Positions 25,386-32,781 of a DNA stretch of 38,273 nt are shown here, piece by piece. The notes beneath the pieces were generated by a model. The model saw nothing but the letters and a program-made list of their open reading frames with translations. It did not search any database and was not told the origin of the DNA. The position numbers were made by a program, and so were the translations under genes. Position 1 is the stretch's first letter. Each line of letters opens with the position of its first letter. Source of the DNA: Verrucomicrobiota bacterium (GTDB taxonomy: Bacteria; Verrucomicrobiota; Verrucomicrobiia; Verrucomicrobiales; DEV007); the NCBI GenBank assembly GCA_020630975.1, contig JAHDID010000056.1, forward strand, positions 1 through 38,273, given 5' to 3'.

Positions 25386-26354
25386 ATGATTCAGAAAGAC
25401 TTCGCTACCACCATCGCCCAGTCCGGCACCAGCCTGAATCGGCAAAAGATCGACATCCTACAGCTGAATGTCGGCAAGATGTGCAATCTGACCTGTACTC
25501 ACTGCCATGTGAATGCTGGTCCCGGTCGAAAAGAGATCATGACTGGCGAGACAGTCGATCGCATCTTGGAGTGGTATGAGCAGACCGACATCCCCACCCT
25601 AGACCTGACTGGTGGGACTCCCGAGATGATCCCCGACTTTCGCCGTCTGGTGTCGGCAGTCCGAGCCTTTGATCAGCCACGGCGGGTCATGGATCGGCTG
25701 AATGCCACCATCCTCAGCGAGCCTGGCTATGAGTGGGTAGCCGACTTTCTCGCTGAGCATCAGGTCGAGATCGTCGCCAGTATGCCCTGCTACCAGCCAG
25801 ACAATGTGAATGCCCAGCGCGGCGATGGCGTGTTTGACCGCAGTATAGCGGCCTTCCAAAAGCTAAATGAGCTCGGCTACGGCCGCAGCGACGATCTGGT
25901 GCTGAATTTTGTCTACAATCCAGGCGGCGCCTTTCTGCCACCCGATCAAGCCGAGCTAGAGGCTGACTACAAGCGAGAGATGGCCGAGCACTTCGACATC
26001 CACTTTCACTCACTCTACTGCATCGCTAATATGCCCATCGCTCGCTTCGCCAGCTACCTCAGGCGAAACGACGAGCTCGAAGAATACATGGCCCTACTGC
26101 GCGATGCCTACAATCCCTCGACCGTCGATGGGCTGATGTGCCGCAATACCATCAACGTCAGCTGGCAAGGCGAGGTCTTTGACTGCGACTTTAATCAGAT
26201 GCAAAAGCTACCCACTCGGGATGCTAGTGGAGAGCGCATGCATGTATGGGATATCAAATTGGATACTTTCAGCCATCTACCCATCGCGACAGCCGAGCAC
26301 TGCTATGGGTGTACGGCTGGGAGTGGCAGCTCCTGTGGTGGCTCGCTTTCCTGA
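25386..26354 (+). CDS. arsS: Arsenosugar biosynthesis radical SAM protein ArsS
   Basis: The 322-residue enzyme has the radical SAM cluster motif Cys33-x3-Cys37-x2-Cys40 (GKMCNLTCTHCHVNAGPGRK), an LDLTGGTPEM segment for SAM binding, and the ArsS-specific C-terminal DUF3641 part with SWQGEVFDCDFNQMQ and the Cys-rich end HCYGCTAGSGSSCGGSLS. ArsS is thought to add a 5'-deoxyadenosyl group to dimethylarsenite, giving the arsenosugar precursor. Its usual partner arsM is present about 1.8 kb downstream on the same strand. A membrane-protein gene begins 3 bases after its stop. Confidence 0.93.
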   Translation: MIQKDFATTIAQSGTSLNRQKIDILQLNVGKMCNLTCTHCHVNAGPGRKEIMTGETVDRILEWYEQTDIPTLDLTGGTPEMIPDFRRLVSAVRAFDQPRRVMDRLNATILSEPGYEWVADFLAEHQVEIVASMPCYQPDNVNAQRGDGVFDRSIAAFQKLNELGYGRSDDLVLNFVYNPGGAFLPPDQAELEADYKREMAEHFDIHFHSLYCIANMPIARFASYLRRNDELEEYMALLRDAYNPSTVDGLMCRNTINVSWQGEVFDCDFNQMQKLPTRDASGERMHVWDIKLDTFSHLPIATAEHCYGCTAGSGSSCGGSLS

Positions 26355-26357
26355 CAG

Positions 26358-26861
26358 ATGAAAAGGTATTGGACAACGGCAATTGCGCTTTTCGTGGTCT
26401 CTCTTTCGGTCTCGAGTGGAGTTTATTTCCTAATCCGGATCTTTTTCAACTCAGTCTTTGGCGGCTACTTCCGGATGATGATGTATCACGAGCAGTACCC
26501 CGTCCAATATTTGGCCTTGGTATCATTCTCTTTTGCATTACTTGGCAGCCTATGGATTGCTTATTTTAGGGGCACAAAAGGCATTAAGCGCCATCTCACA
26601 AAAACACTCACCATTATTTTCACCATCGCTTTAGCGACTCCCTTAGGCGGCTTACTCTGGTCCTTTCATGATATGCAAGCTGGCTATTTCCCTGCTCCCC
26701 GCCTCATGCTCGAAAACTTTCGATGGGCAGCAATAACTGCTATAGAAATCGGACCCCAAATTCTACTTTTCTCTTTCCCCTTCAACCTATTTGGTATCAT
26801 TTATGGTTACGTAGCCCTCCATTTAGGAGCCAAACTTTACAGAAAGTCCATGAATTATTAA
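26358..26861 (+). CDS. Hypothetical multi-pass membrane protein
   Basis: The 167-residue product shows four hydrophobic segments (about residues 4-26, 47-65, 78-96 and 120-150). No family is recognised. It starts 3 bases after the arsS stop, so it is probably translated from the same transcript. A transport role for arsenic species is possible by context but nothing in the sequence supports it. A DUF4177-like reading frame begins where this protein ends, in another frame. Confidence 0.6.
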   Translation: MKRYWTTAIALFVVSLSVSSGVYFLIRIFFNSVFGGYFRMMMYHEQYPVQYLALVSFSFALLGSLWIAYFRGTKGIKRHLTKTLTIIFTIALATPLGGLLWSFHDMQAGYFPAPRLMLENFRWAAITAIEIGPQILLFSFPFNLFGIIYGYVALHLGAKLYRKSMNY

Positions 26862-26965
26862 CCCAGCTGGGATCCGAAGGTTGGGAGGCTTTCTCAACGG
26901 TATCTAGCGAACATTTAAGCTATTGGAAGGTCCTCCTCAAAAGAGAAACTACACAATCATCATGA
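26849..26965 (+). pseudogene. DUF4177-like fragment without its own start
   Basis: The frame reads VHELLTQLGSEGWEAFSTVS, then SEHLSYWKVLLKRE and a short tail to TGA. This matches the typical second half of DUF4177 proteins (LNxLGxEGWELVSV, then WxxxLKR). There is no start codon in this part; the frame's only ATG (26723) lies deep in the membrane-protein gene. Its TGA overlaps the ATG of the next gene as ATGA. It is a 5'-truncated gene, or the lost C-terminus of the upstream protein after a one-base shift. Confidence 0.4.
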
Positions 26966-28089
26966 AGCAACTACTAGCCTTCGGACTACTACTGCTGATC
27001 TGTTGCAGCGAATTATTTTCTAACGATCAGCCAACACCCATCAGCCTCAAAGATATCGATGGCCGCACTTGGCTAGTCGACTCAAAGGGCACGCCCTTTT
27101 TCGCCCACGGCATCACCCACGCCAGCAACAAATACGCGAAGCTAGATTACCCAAATTCTCAACAGCATGCCAAGACCTCGGTTTCAATGCCTGGGGATAT
27201 GGCTGCCCACCAAAGCTGCGCGGAGATATGCCATTTCTCGAAAGCTGGAACCACCTCGTGCCTATCTCCTACTACCGGGGCAATGGCGGTGTGAAGTTCG
27301 TCGATGTATTCGACCCCGCTGAGCAGGCCAAACTTGAGGCAGGGGTGAAGTACACAGCCACCAAAGCCGCGAAGCACTCGGAGAATGTCATCGGCTTTTG
27401 TTGGACCGACCTAGGAGCCTGGCCGCTGCAGAATATGGCCAAAAAACACTGGGTAGACTACATCCGCAGTCTGCCAGAGACAGCACCTGGACAAGTAGCC
27501 TACCAGCAGTTTCTCTCGAACTGGGAGGGCGACGCGACAGATGCACAGGCTCGGGATCAAGCTTTTCTCAAACTCATCGCTCGAGAATACTTTCGCGTGG
27601 TCGGCACAGCACAGCGAAAATACGCTCCCGATCACCTAGTCTTCGGCGACCGCTTCGACTTCAATACCGCCGACACCAATGTCATCACCGAGATGCTACC
27701 CTGGGTAGATGCCATCGCCATCCAGCCTCCGTTTTGGGCACCTTTTCCGAAAAAGAAGCTCGATGAGATCCATCAGCTCACTGGCAAGCCCATCATCCTC
27801 TGCGACTTCGCCATCCGCTTCAAAGATCCTGGCAAAGACGTGACCAACTGGAAACAAGCCGAAGACTCCGTAGCCGCAGGCCAGCAATACACCGACTACG
27901 TAAAAGCCGCCCTAGCGACCAACTACATCCTCGGCGTGTTTTGGTGCAATCCCGTGGATACCCCCAAAGGTTTCAACAAAGCCGGGGTGAAACAGGGCTT
28001 CTTTGGCGATGGCATGACCGAGCGAGCTGGACTCCATCAAGCGGGTGAAAGAACTCAATGCCTACCTAAAGTCGCAGACGCCTCGATAA
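26962..28089 (+). pseudogene. Agarase-like glycoside hydrolase interrupted by two frameshifts
   Basis: The start at 26962 gives a signal peptide (LLAFGLLLLICCSELFSND), then DIDGRTWLVDSKGTPFFAHG, the typical opening of agarase-like TIM-barrel hydrolases (clan GH-A). Frame continuity is lost near 27153-27155: one extra A in the AAA run would restore PKFSTACQDLGFNAWGYGCP. The middle (27160-28040) is intact, with QRKYAPDHLVFGDRFDFN and DAIAIQPPFWAPFPKK. Near 28043-28045 removing one G from GGG would restore AGLHQAVKELNAYLKSQTPR and a stop at 28087-28089. Both shifts are in short homopolymers, so they may be sequencing errors or recent inactivation. If intact, it would be a secreted glycosidase of about 375 residues. 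Confidence 0.7.
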
Positions 28090-28134
28090 CCTGATTATTT
28101 TTCCCTGATTGCCCGTGGATTTTGAGGCGATCCC

Positions 28135-29301
28135 ATGGATTTTCCCCATACACCGATGAAAACCGAATCTGCTGTAAAAGAACGCTACGCCGCTGGAGCT
28201 CAAGCTCAGGAAGCAGCCCTCTGCTGCCCCGTCGACTACGACCCAAAGTACCTCGAAGTGATCCCACAGGAAGTGATCGAGCGAGACTATGGCTGCGGCG
28301 ATCCCAGCCAGTATGTACAGCCGGGCGAGACCGTGCTCGATCTGGGTAGCGGTACAGGTAAGATCTGCTTCATCGCCAGTCAGGTCGTCGGCGAAAGTGG
28401 CAAAGTCATCGGCGTGGACATGACCGACGATATGCTCCAAGTCGCTCGCGACAATGCCCCAATCGTGGCGGAGCGCATCGGCTACAGCAATGTCGACTTC
28501 CGCAAAGGTCGCATCCAAGATCTGAGCCTGAATCTCGATCTGCTAGAGGCCGAACTACAGAAGCAGCCAATCACCGATGCAAACAGCTACGTCGAAGCCG
28601 AAGAAATCGCCGAAGAGCTACGCTCCAAACAACCACTGGTAGAAAGTGACAGCGTGGATGTGGTCGTCTCCAACTGCGTGCTGAATCTGGTGTCCAAGAA
28701 AAATCGGCGCCAGATGTTCGAAGAGATCTTTCGCGTGCTCAAGCGTGGTGGCCGAGCCGTGATCTCCGATATCGTCTGCGACGAGGAAGTCCCCGAAGAG
28801 CTGCAGAATGATCCCGAACTGTGGAGTGGCTGCATTTCCGGTGCCTTTGGCGAGCAGGAGTTTCTCCAAGCCTTCGAAGATGTCGGCTTCTACGGGGTAA
28901 GCATCCTCAAGCTCGACGAGCAGCCCTGGCAGACTGTGAAGGGTATCGAGTTTCGCAGCATGACAGTCGTCGCCTACAAGGGCAAAGAAGGCGTCTGCCT
29001 AGAGCGCAACCAAGCCGTCATTTATAAGGGGCCCTTTAAATCCGTGACCGATGACGATAATCACACCATGGAGCGGGGCTACCGCTACGCCGTGTGCGAC
29101 AAGACCTACCAGATCTACAAAAACGCCTACTCCGAGTATTTCGAGTTCATCGAGCCCCGCGAAGACATCCCGCTCGAAAAGGCCGAACTCTTCGACTGCA
29201 GCCACTTCCCCATCCGCCCCGCCCGAGTGACCAAAGGCCAAGACTATGATGTGACGACCGAGGCATCAGATTGTTGCGATCCGAGTAGCGGCTGCTGCTA
29301 G
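28135..29301 (+). CDS. arsM: Arsenite methyltransferase ArsM, arsenosugar type
   Basis: The 388-residue SAM-dependent methyltransferase methylates As(III). Motif I is LDLGSGTGK (about 68-76), with GVDMTDDML after it. Arsenic-binding cysteines are in the expected contexts: Cys181 in SNCVLNL and Cys233 in SGCISGAFG; Cys30/Cys31 (LCCPVDY) and Cys54 are further candidates. Compared with minimal ArsM it has a C-terminal extension of roughly 100 residues ending in the cysteine-rich tail CCDPSSGCC. A GAGG stretch 7 bases before the ATG at 28135 supports this start; 28156 is an alternative. With arsS upstream, the pair suggests conversion of arsenite to dimethylarsenite and on to arsenosugars. Confidence 0.88.
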   Translation: MDFPHTPMKTESAVKERYAAGAQAQEAALCCPVDYDPKYLEVIPQEVIERDYGCGDPSQYVQPGETVLDLGSGTGKICFIASQVVGESGKVIGVDMTDDMLQVARDNAPIVAERIGYSNVDFRKGRIQDLSLNLDLLEAELQKQPITDANSYVEAEEIAEELRSKQPLVESDSVDVVVSNCVLNLVSKKNRRQMFEEIFRVLKRGGRAVISDIVCDEEVPEELQNDPELWSGCISGAFGEQEFLQAFEDVGFYGVSILKLDEQPWQTVKGIEFRSMTVVAYKGKEGVCLERNQAVIYKGPFKSVTDDDNHTMERGYRYAVCDKTYQIYKNAYSEYFEFIEPREDIPLEKAELFDCSHFPIRPARVTKGQDYDVTTEASDCCDPSSGCC

Positions 29302-29539
29302 ATCAACCATGCTATGCCAATTTTACTTGGTAGACACCTCCCGTGTGAATCCAGACCTGTTTTGATGACTTCCTGGTGCCCACCAGTCTCCACTAATAAC
29401 TGCGCCCCCTCAGCACACCGACCGCTTGACTGCGGGCCTCTATATATCAAACCTGCAACAAAAAATACGCAATCTCATTCAAACGGCTCAAATCAAATTA
29501 CCAAATACTCAAGGCTTACCAAATTTGTAATTATTTTAT
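29302..29539. other. AT-rich intergenic region before the IS
   Basis: These 238 bases between arsM and the IS are AT-rich in the right half. An open frame of 89 codons across it has no family resemblance or signal and runs into the IS inverted repeat, so it is not annotated as a gene. No terminator hairpin with a T-run was found. Confidence 0.4.
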
Positions 29540-29744
29540 CTGGATATGCACACAAATTCAGCGATTATAAAATCCAACTTTAGTAGATGTGGTTTACATA
29601 TTCAGATTTTTCAATCTGGTTATTTCTAGTGGGGTTAACTTTTATACTACCCTCAACAAGCCGTTGAAACAGCAAACCTCGCTCGCCTGATTTACTGCGG
29701 TTAAAATGAAAGGTAAACTCATCTAGATAGTATCCCAAGTGAGT

Positions 29745-29800
29745 CCAGGATAAGGCCGCTAGGCCACGAGGTCACCTCGCTTAAGGCCGAACGACGCCCC
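29745..29800 (-). ncRNA. Group II intron domain VI (likely)
   Basis: On the minus strand GGCCTTAAGCGAGG faces CCTCGTGGCC across TGA, forming a hairpin directly after domain V and just before the inferred 3' splice site. The branch-point adenosine cannot be fixed by eye. Confidence 0.45.
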
Positions 29801-29805
29801 CCACA

Positions 29806-29838
29806 GATCCGTACGAGCAGGATTATTGCATACGGTTC
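29806..29838 (-). ncRNA. Group II intron domain V
   Basis: On the minus strand GAACCGTATGC pairs with GCTCGTACGGATC, the pattern of the bacterial domain V (GAGCCGTATGC...GTACGGTTC). The length is 33 against the usual 34. The catalytic AGC triad reads AAC here and one pair is an A-A mismatch, so splicing is probably lost. Confidence 0.65.
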
Positions 29839-29845
29839 CTCAGGA

Positions 29846-30193
29846 TCATAGTTTCGCTGCGTAAACAGAGTTCACGCCTCTTGCAGAGACAAGGGGAAGG
29901 TTCTCAATATCCCCTTTCTCATTTTTAGGGATATAGGACCGCTTTACTGGTGGCGCTTTGTAGCTACCGCTTTTCACTCGATCTAATAAATCCTTCAGGT
30001 TTTCATGGAGATTCTCTCCATACTCAGCCACTGTCTGCCCATCGATTCCCGGAGCTGCTTTTCTTCGCAACCGCCAGTAAGCCTCTGCCAGCCAGTTTAG
30101 GTCTATATGTTGATTTAACGCAGTCAGAGGTTCGTGTGAATACTTCTGTGCTGCTAATGCTATTCGCCGTCTTCTGGTTGATACACTTTCCAT
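29846..30193 (-). pseudogene. Group II intron reverse transcriptase/maturase, N-terminal fragment
   Basis: The frame reads, among others, LNWLAEAYWRLRRKAAPGID, GQTVAEYGENLHENLKDLLD and VKRSYIPKNEKG, the start of LtrA-type intron-encoded proteins before reverse transcriptase block 1. It stops after about 115 residues instead of about 420: catalytic YADD, maturase and HNH parts are absent. The last residues (NLPLVSARGVNSVYAAKL) lie after the deletion joint near 29915. The ATG at 30191-30193 is taken as start; a TTG 33 bases upstream is also open. Confidence 0.78.
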
Positions 30194-31735
30194 GAACTCA
30201 GGTCTCAAAGGTAGGTCCAACGACAAATCTATGATCCCGGTATCCTCCTTGGCTACTCACAGGCTCCCTCGGGATGGTTTTCCTTTTTTCTATAGCTACT
30301 ATGAAAATACTAAGACACTACCTCTGCCCTTCTCTCACACCTTTGCACGTACGCCCGGCTTTTTCGATACCTCAAGCTGCTTGCCTTTTTTCTTAGCGAC
30401 AGGGCACAGGCAGCGCACGCCCTGTCCAGGAGTTTGGTAGACCGGTTCTCCTTTGAACTGCCAAGCTCATATTTCCGGTTATTTTTCTCAAGGAGACAGG
30501 AGGCTCTCCCAGCTTCCCTAGAAAACCGTGTCTTCTGCTCTGCCCTGGTCGTCGATCCCGGGCGGACCCATCACGCCAGACCTTTTACGGCGCTCTGGTG
30601 CTGCCCCCGCTAACCACAACACGAAGGCTCCCCCATTCAGGTGTATTTCGGGATTCAGTCACACAGCTTTACAGACCTGCTGTCTACGCTTACAGACGCC
30701 ATTTCTGGGTCGCCCGCCAAGACTCGCTTCCGGTGGATGGTCAGTCCCTGCCGGGCGGATTGATTACCGCTAGGTTTCTAAAAGAGGCTTTTAGGCTCTT
30801 GCTTTACTCTGGTTCTTTGATCAATTTCTCCTTTCGGTTCTATTTCTCTTTCAGTTATTGCGCGAGCGCCCGCCTCTCAGGGCTTTGGCTGGCGCCAGTG
30901 GTTTTCCAACCGCCTTGATGAGTCCCTAGCAGCCATCGTTTCATTAGCGATATTGCGAAGTCCACCATTGGAAGAAAATACTCACCATTTTCATCAGATT
31001 TTGATCGCAATCGCTCGTGTTTATCCCCCTTGTTAGAGATCTGTAGATAGCCACTCCAACCATCAGTGCGAATTATGGCACCCAGTGCTATGGTTTGAAT
31101 AATCGCAGCTTCGAGGGGCTCTGGCATCTGCGACATGGATCAGCCTGATCCGCCCAGGTTTCCCATCAATGTCTTCAACAGCCGAAAATATAATTTCTTT
31201 GCCTTCGGCCACACGACCTGGCTTCCCGCTCTTAGTCCCCATAGAGGGCTTCATCGACTTCTACGGTGCCTTTCAGCCTGTCTCAGTCAGGATCAACCAT
31301 AGCTTTGCGAAGCTTATGCAACCAAGTCCAGGCGGTATGATAACTCCCTAAACCCAATGCGCGCTGAAGACCCAAAGCACTCACTCCATTCTTTTGGTTG
31401 GTGACATACCAAAATAGCTTGAATCCAGGTCAATAGGGGCTTTGGGTCCCATGAAAAATCGTGCCTGCCGTGGGGGACGTTTTGTGGCCGCAAGAGGTGC
31501 ACATCATAAGTAGATCTGCGGTCTCCCACACTCGGGATCCGCGCATCTCAGACAGATGAAACCATTTGGCCACCTTAAGGCCGTTAGGTAATCAACACAA
31601 TCTCTCTCATTGCGAAAAACCTCCCCAAAATCAGTCATCGTCGATGGCAGCTGAACACCAATTTCCATCCAAGAAAGACGAAATTAACTTGAGTTGTATG
31701 CATAGGCGTAATCGCTGAATTTGTGTGCATACCCA

Positions 31736-32150
31736 GGTCCTTTAGACTAAAAAACCTTCCGAAGCCCATTCGCTTTGCGCTCTTTGCGCGAGGCAGTAGG
31801 TAATGCTATGCGCCACAACCCTAGCTTTAGCTCTGCAGTAAGGCTCGCGCAAAGACGGGGTAAATCAGGTGGAGGTAGAATTGATGGGTAGGAGACTTTT
31901 GTTGTAGCTGTTGGGCTCTGCTACCACTCGCTTCGCGCTAGCCGCCACATGCCCCAAGCCCTCCTATATTTTCCAAAAATTTCGTCCGCCCTGAGAGCCA
32001 TAGCCTTGGCAACGGCCCTTCCTGGGCATTGAGTTTCGCTCACATCCTCTGCACACCCGCTTCGCAAAGCCAATTTCTGCTTCCCCTATAGGGGCCCCTG
32101 CAGCCAGAGGCTTTGCTTCGCAGCTTGTTCACTTGCCTTGCTTGCGGCGC
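31736..32150. other. Non-coding, decayed region
   Basis: These 415 bases hold no credible gene. A perfect 12-nt inverted repeat (TCTTTGCGCGAG at 31781-31792 and its complement at 31844-31855) is the only clear structure. The right end leads into the FGE pseudogene. Confidence 0.5.
31781..31855. repeat. 12-nt inverted repeat
   Basis: TCTTTGCGCGAG (31781-31792) and CTCGCGCAAAGA (31844-31855) are perfect complements 51 bases apart. The phrase resembles short intergenic repeats rich in TTTGCGC; its genome frequency is not visible here. Confidence 0.45.
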
Positions 32151-32600
32151 TTACCTGCCTGTGGAACTCACCGCGAGGCGAAAGCCCAGGATGAAGTCCT
32201 GCCCCTCCGGCCTGCACTAAAGGGATTGGCGGCCAGCAGTCCCAGGCGCTGCCGCTCCGGTTCACGCGGTTGGAGCCGCTATGAGGACCCTGCGGGTCTA
32301 ACTGCCCCTCTCGGTAATAGCCCTCATCATACCAGTCAAGCACCACTCCCACACGTTCCCATGCATATCATGCAGCCCTCAGGCATTCCCGCCATAGCTG
32401 CCCACATCAGTCGTACTCTCTAAATACAGCCCCTTGCTACTCGTACCATATGGATAATTCCCATCACAATTCGCCTGATTCCCCTTCAACAAACTGCCAA
32501 AGCTAAACGCACTACGCGTACCTGCCCGGCCCCGTTCTCCCGCTATACCTCCGTAGTCAGCGCGAAACGTCACCCTCCGGACAGACTCGTCTTTGCATTC
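32151..32600 (-). pseudogene. Formylglycine-generating enzyme (sulfatase-modifying factor), C-terminal remnant
   Basis: Pieces of the FGE-sulfatase domain appear in order across frames: GRAGTRSAFSFGSLLKGNQA, NCDGNYPYGTSSKGLYLEST, SYGGNA, then GLHDMHGNVWEWC, LDWYDEGYYREGQLDP, SGSNRVNRSGS and FILGFRLAVSS before TAA 32151-32153. Between SYGGNA and GLHDMHG a TGG tryptophan codon has become TGA, and one base is missing after GNVWEWCL, shifting the frame; a further shift follows SNRVNRSGS. The N-terminal half of the gene is absent or unrecognisable upstream. FGE converts the sulfatase active-site cysteine to formylglycine; this copy cannot do so. Confidence 0.75.
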
Positions 32601-32781
32601 AATTTCAGCCCTTAACCATTTACCAATGACGTTAATAACCGGTTGACCTAGAACGAACATCGTGGCCAAGCCAAAAGCCGCCGAAGTTTGCGATTCAGCA
32701 ACCACAGCCCCCTTTCGTAACCACCCATCACGCCACAGCTTTAGATTGCCAACTGAGCCGATATTCGACAGGTTAACGCTG

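Larger units (their letters stand above)
29743..30897 (-). mobile_element. Group II intron remnant inside the IS transposase gene
   Basis: Removing 29743-30897 joins the transposase as AAAACCAC plus TCACTTGGG, restoring GTHQGGWKTTHLGYYLDEF, which has the spacing expected in the family. The intron then begins TGGCGCC (consensus GTGYG, degenerate) and ends in AC (consensus AY). It contains about 700 bases of structured 5' RNA, a truncated reverse transcriptase and a domain V/VI-like 3' end. At 1155 bases it is roughly half the usual length, through loss of most of the coding region. Confidence 0.78.
29580..31668 (-). pseudogene. IS1595-family transposase, interrupted and frameshifted
   Basis: Exon 1 (31668 to 30898) starts MEIGVQLPSTMTDFGEVFRN, then a zinc-ribbon-like region (FICLRC, CTSCGHKTSPTAGTIF), a helical part (GVSALGLQRALGLG), first catalytic Asp in VEVDEALYG, the second in IRTDGWSGYL, and LKRWLLGTHQG. 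Exon 2 (29742 to 29580) continues HLGYYLDEFTFHFNRSKSGE and ends at TAA. Joined they give about 311 codons, normal for ISXO2-like transposases. Exon 1 contains several in-frame stops and at least two frameshifts, so no active transposase can be made. The gene is split by a group II intron remnant. Confidence 0.8.
29540..31735 (-). mobile_element. IS1595-family (ISXO2-like) insertion sequence, degraded
   Basis: Near-perfect terminal inverted repeats bracket the element: CTGGATATGCACACAAATTC at 29540-29559, continuing AGCGATTA, and its complement at 31708-31735, with one mismatch in 28. Subtracting the nested intron (29743-30897) leaves about 1.04 kb, a normal IS1595 size. The transposase runs on the minus strand. 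I could not find matching 8-bp target duplications in the immediate flanks, so the insertion is old or one flank has changed. Confidence 0.82.

Noticed and set aside
26723-26965. 80-codon frame from an internal ATG as a complete gene
   Set aside because: The first 42 codons lie inside the membrane-protein gene and do not look like DUF4177; only the last part does, so only that part is annotated.
29314-29583. 89-codon open frame after arsM
   Set aside because: It has no signal, motif or ribosome site, and it runs into the IS inverted repeat and past the transposase stop.
29540-31735. 8-bp target-site duplication around the IS
   Set aside because: The flanks (ending ATTTTAT on the left and starting GTCCTTTAG on the right) do not match at any nearby offset.
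32662-32781. Upstream extension of the PQQ-like protein
   Set aside because: The extension lacks a signal peptide and overlaps decayed DNA; the signal peptide starts at the ATG at 32782.
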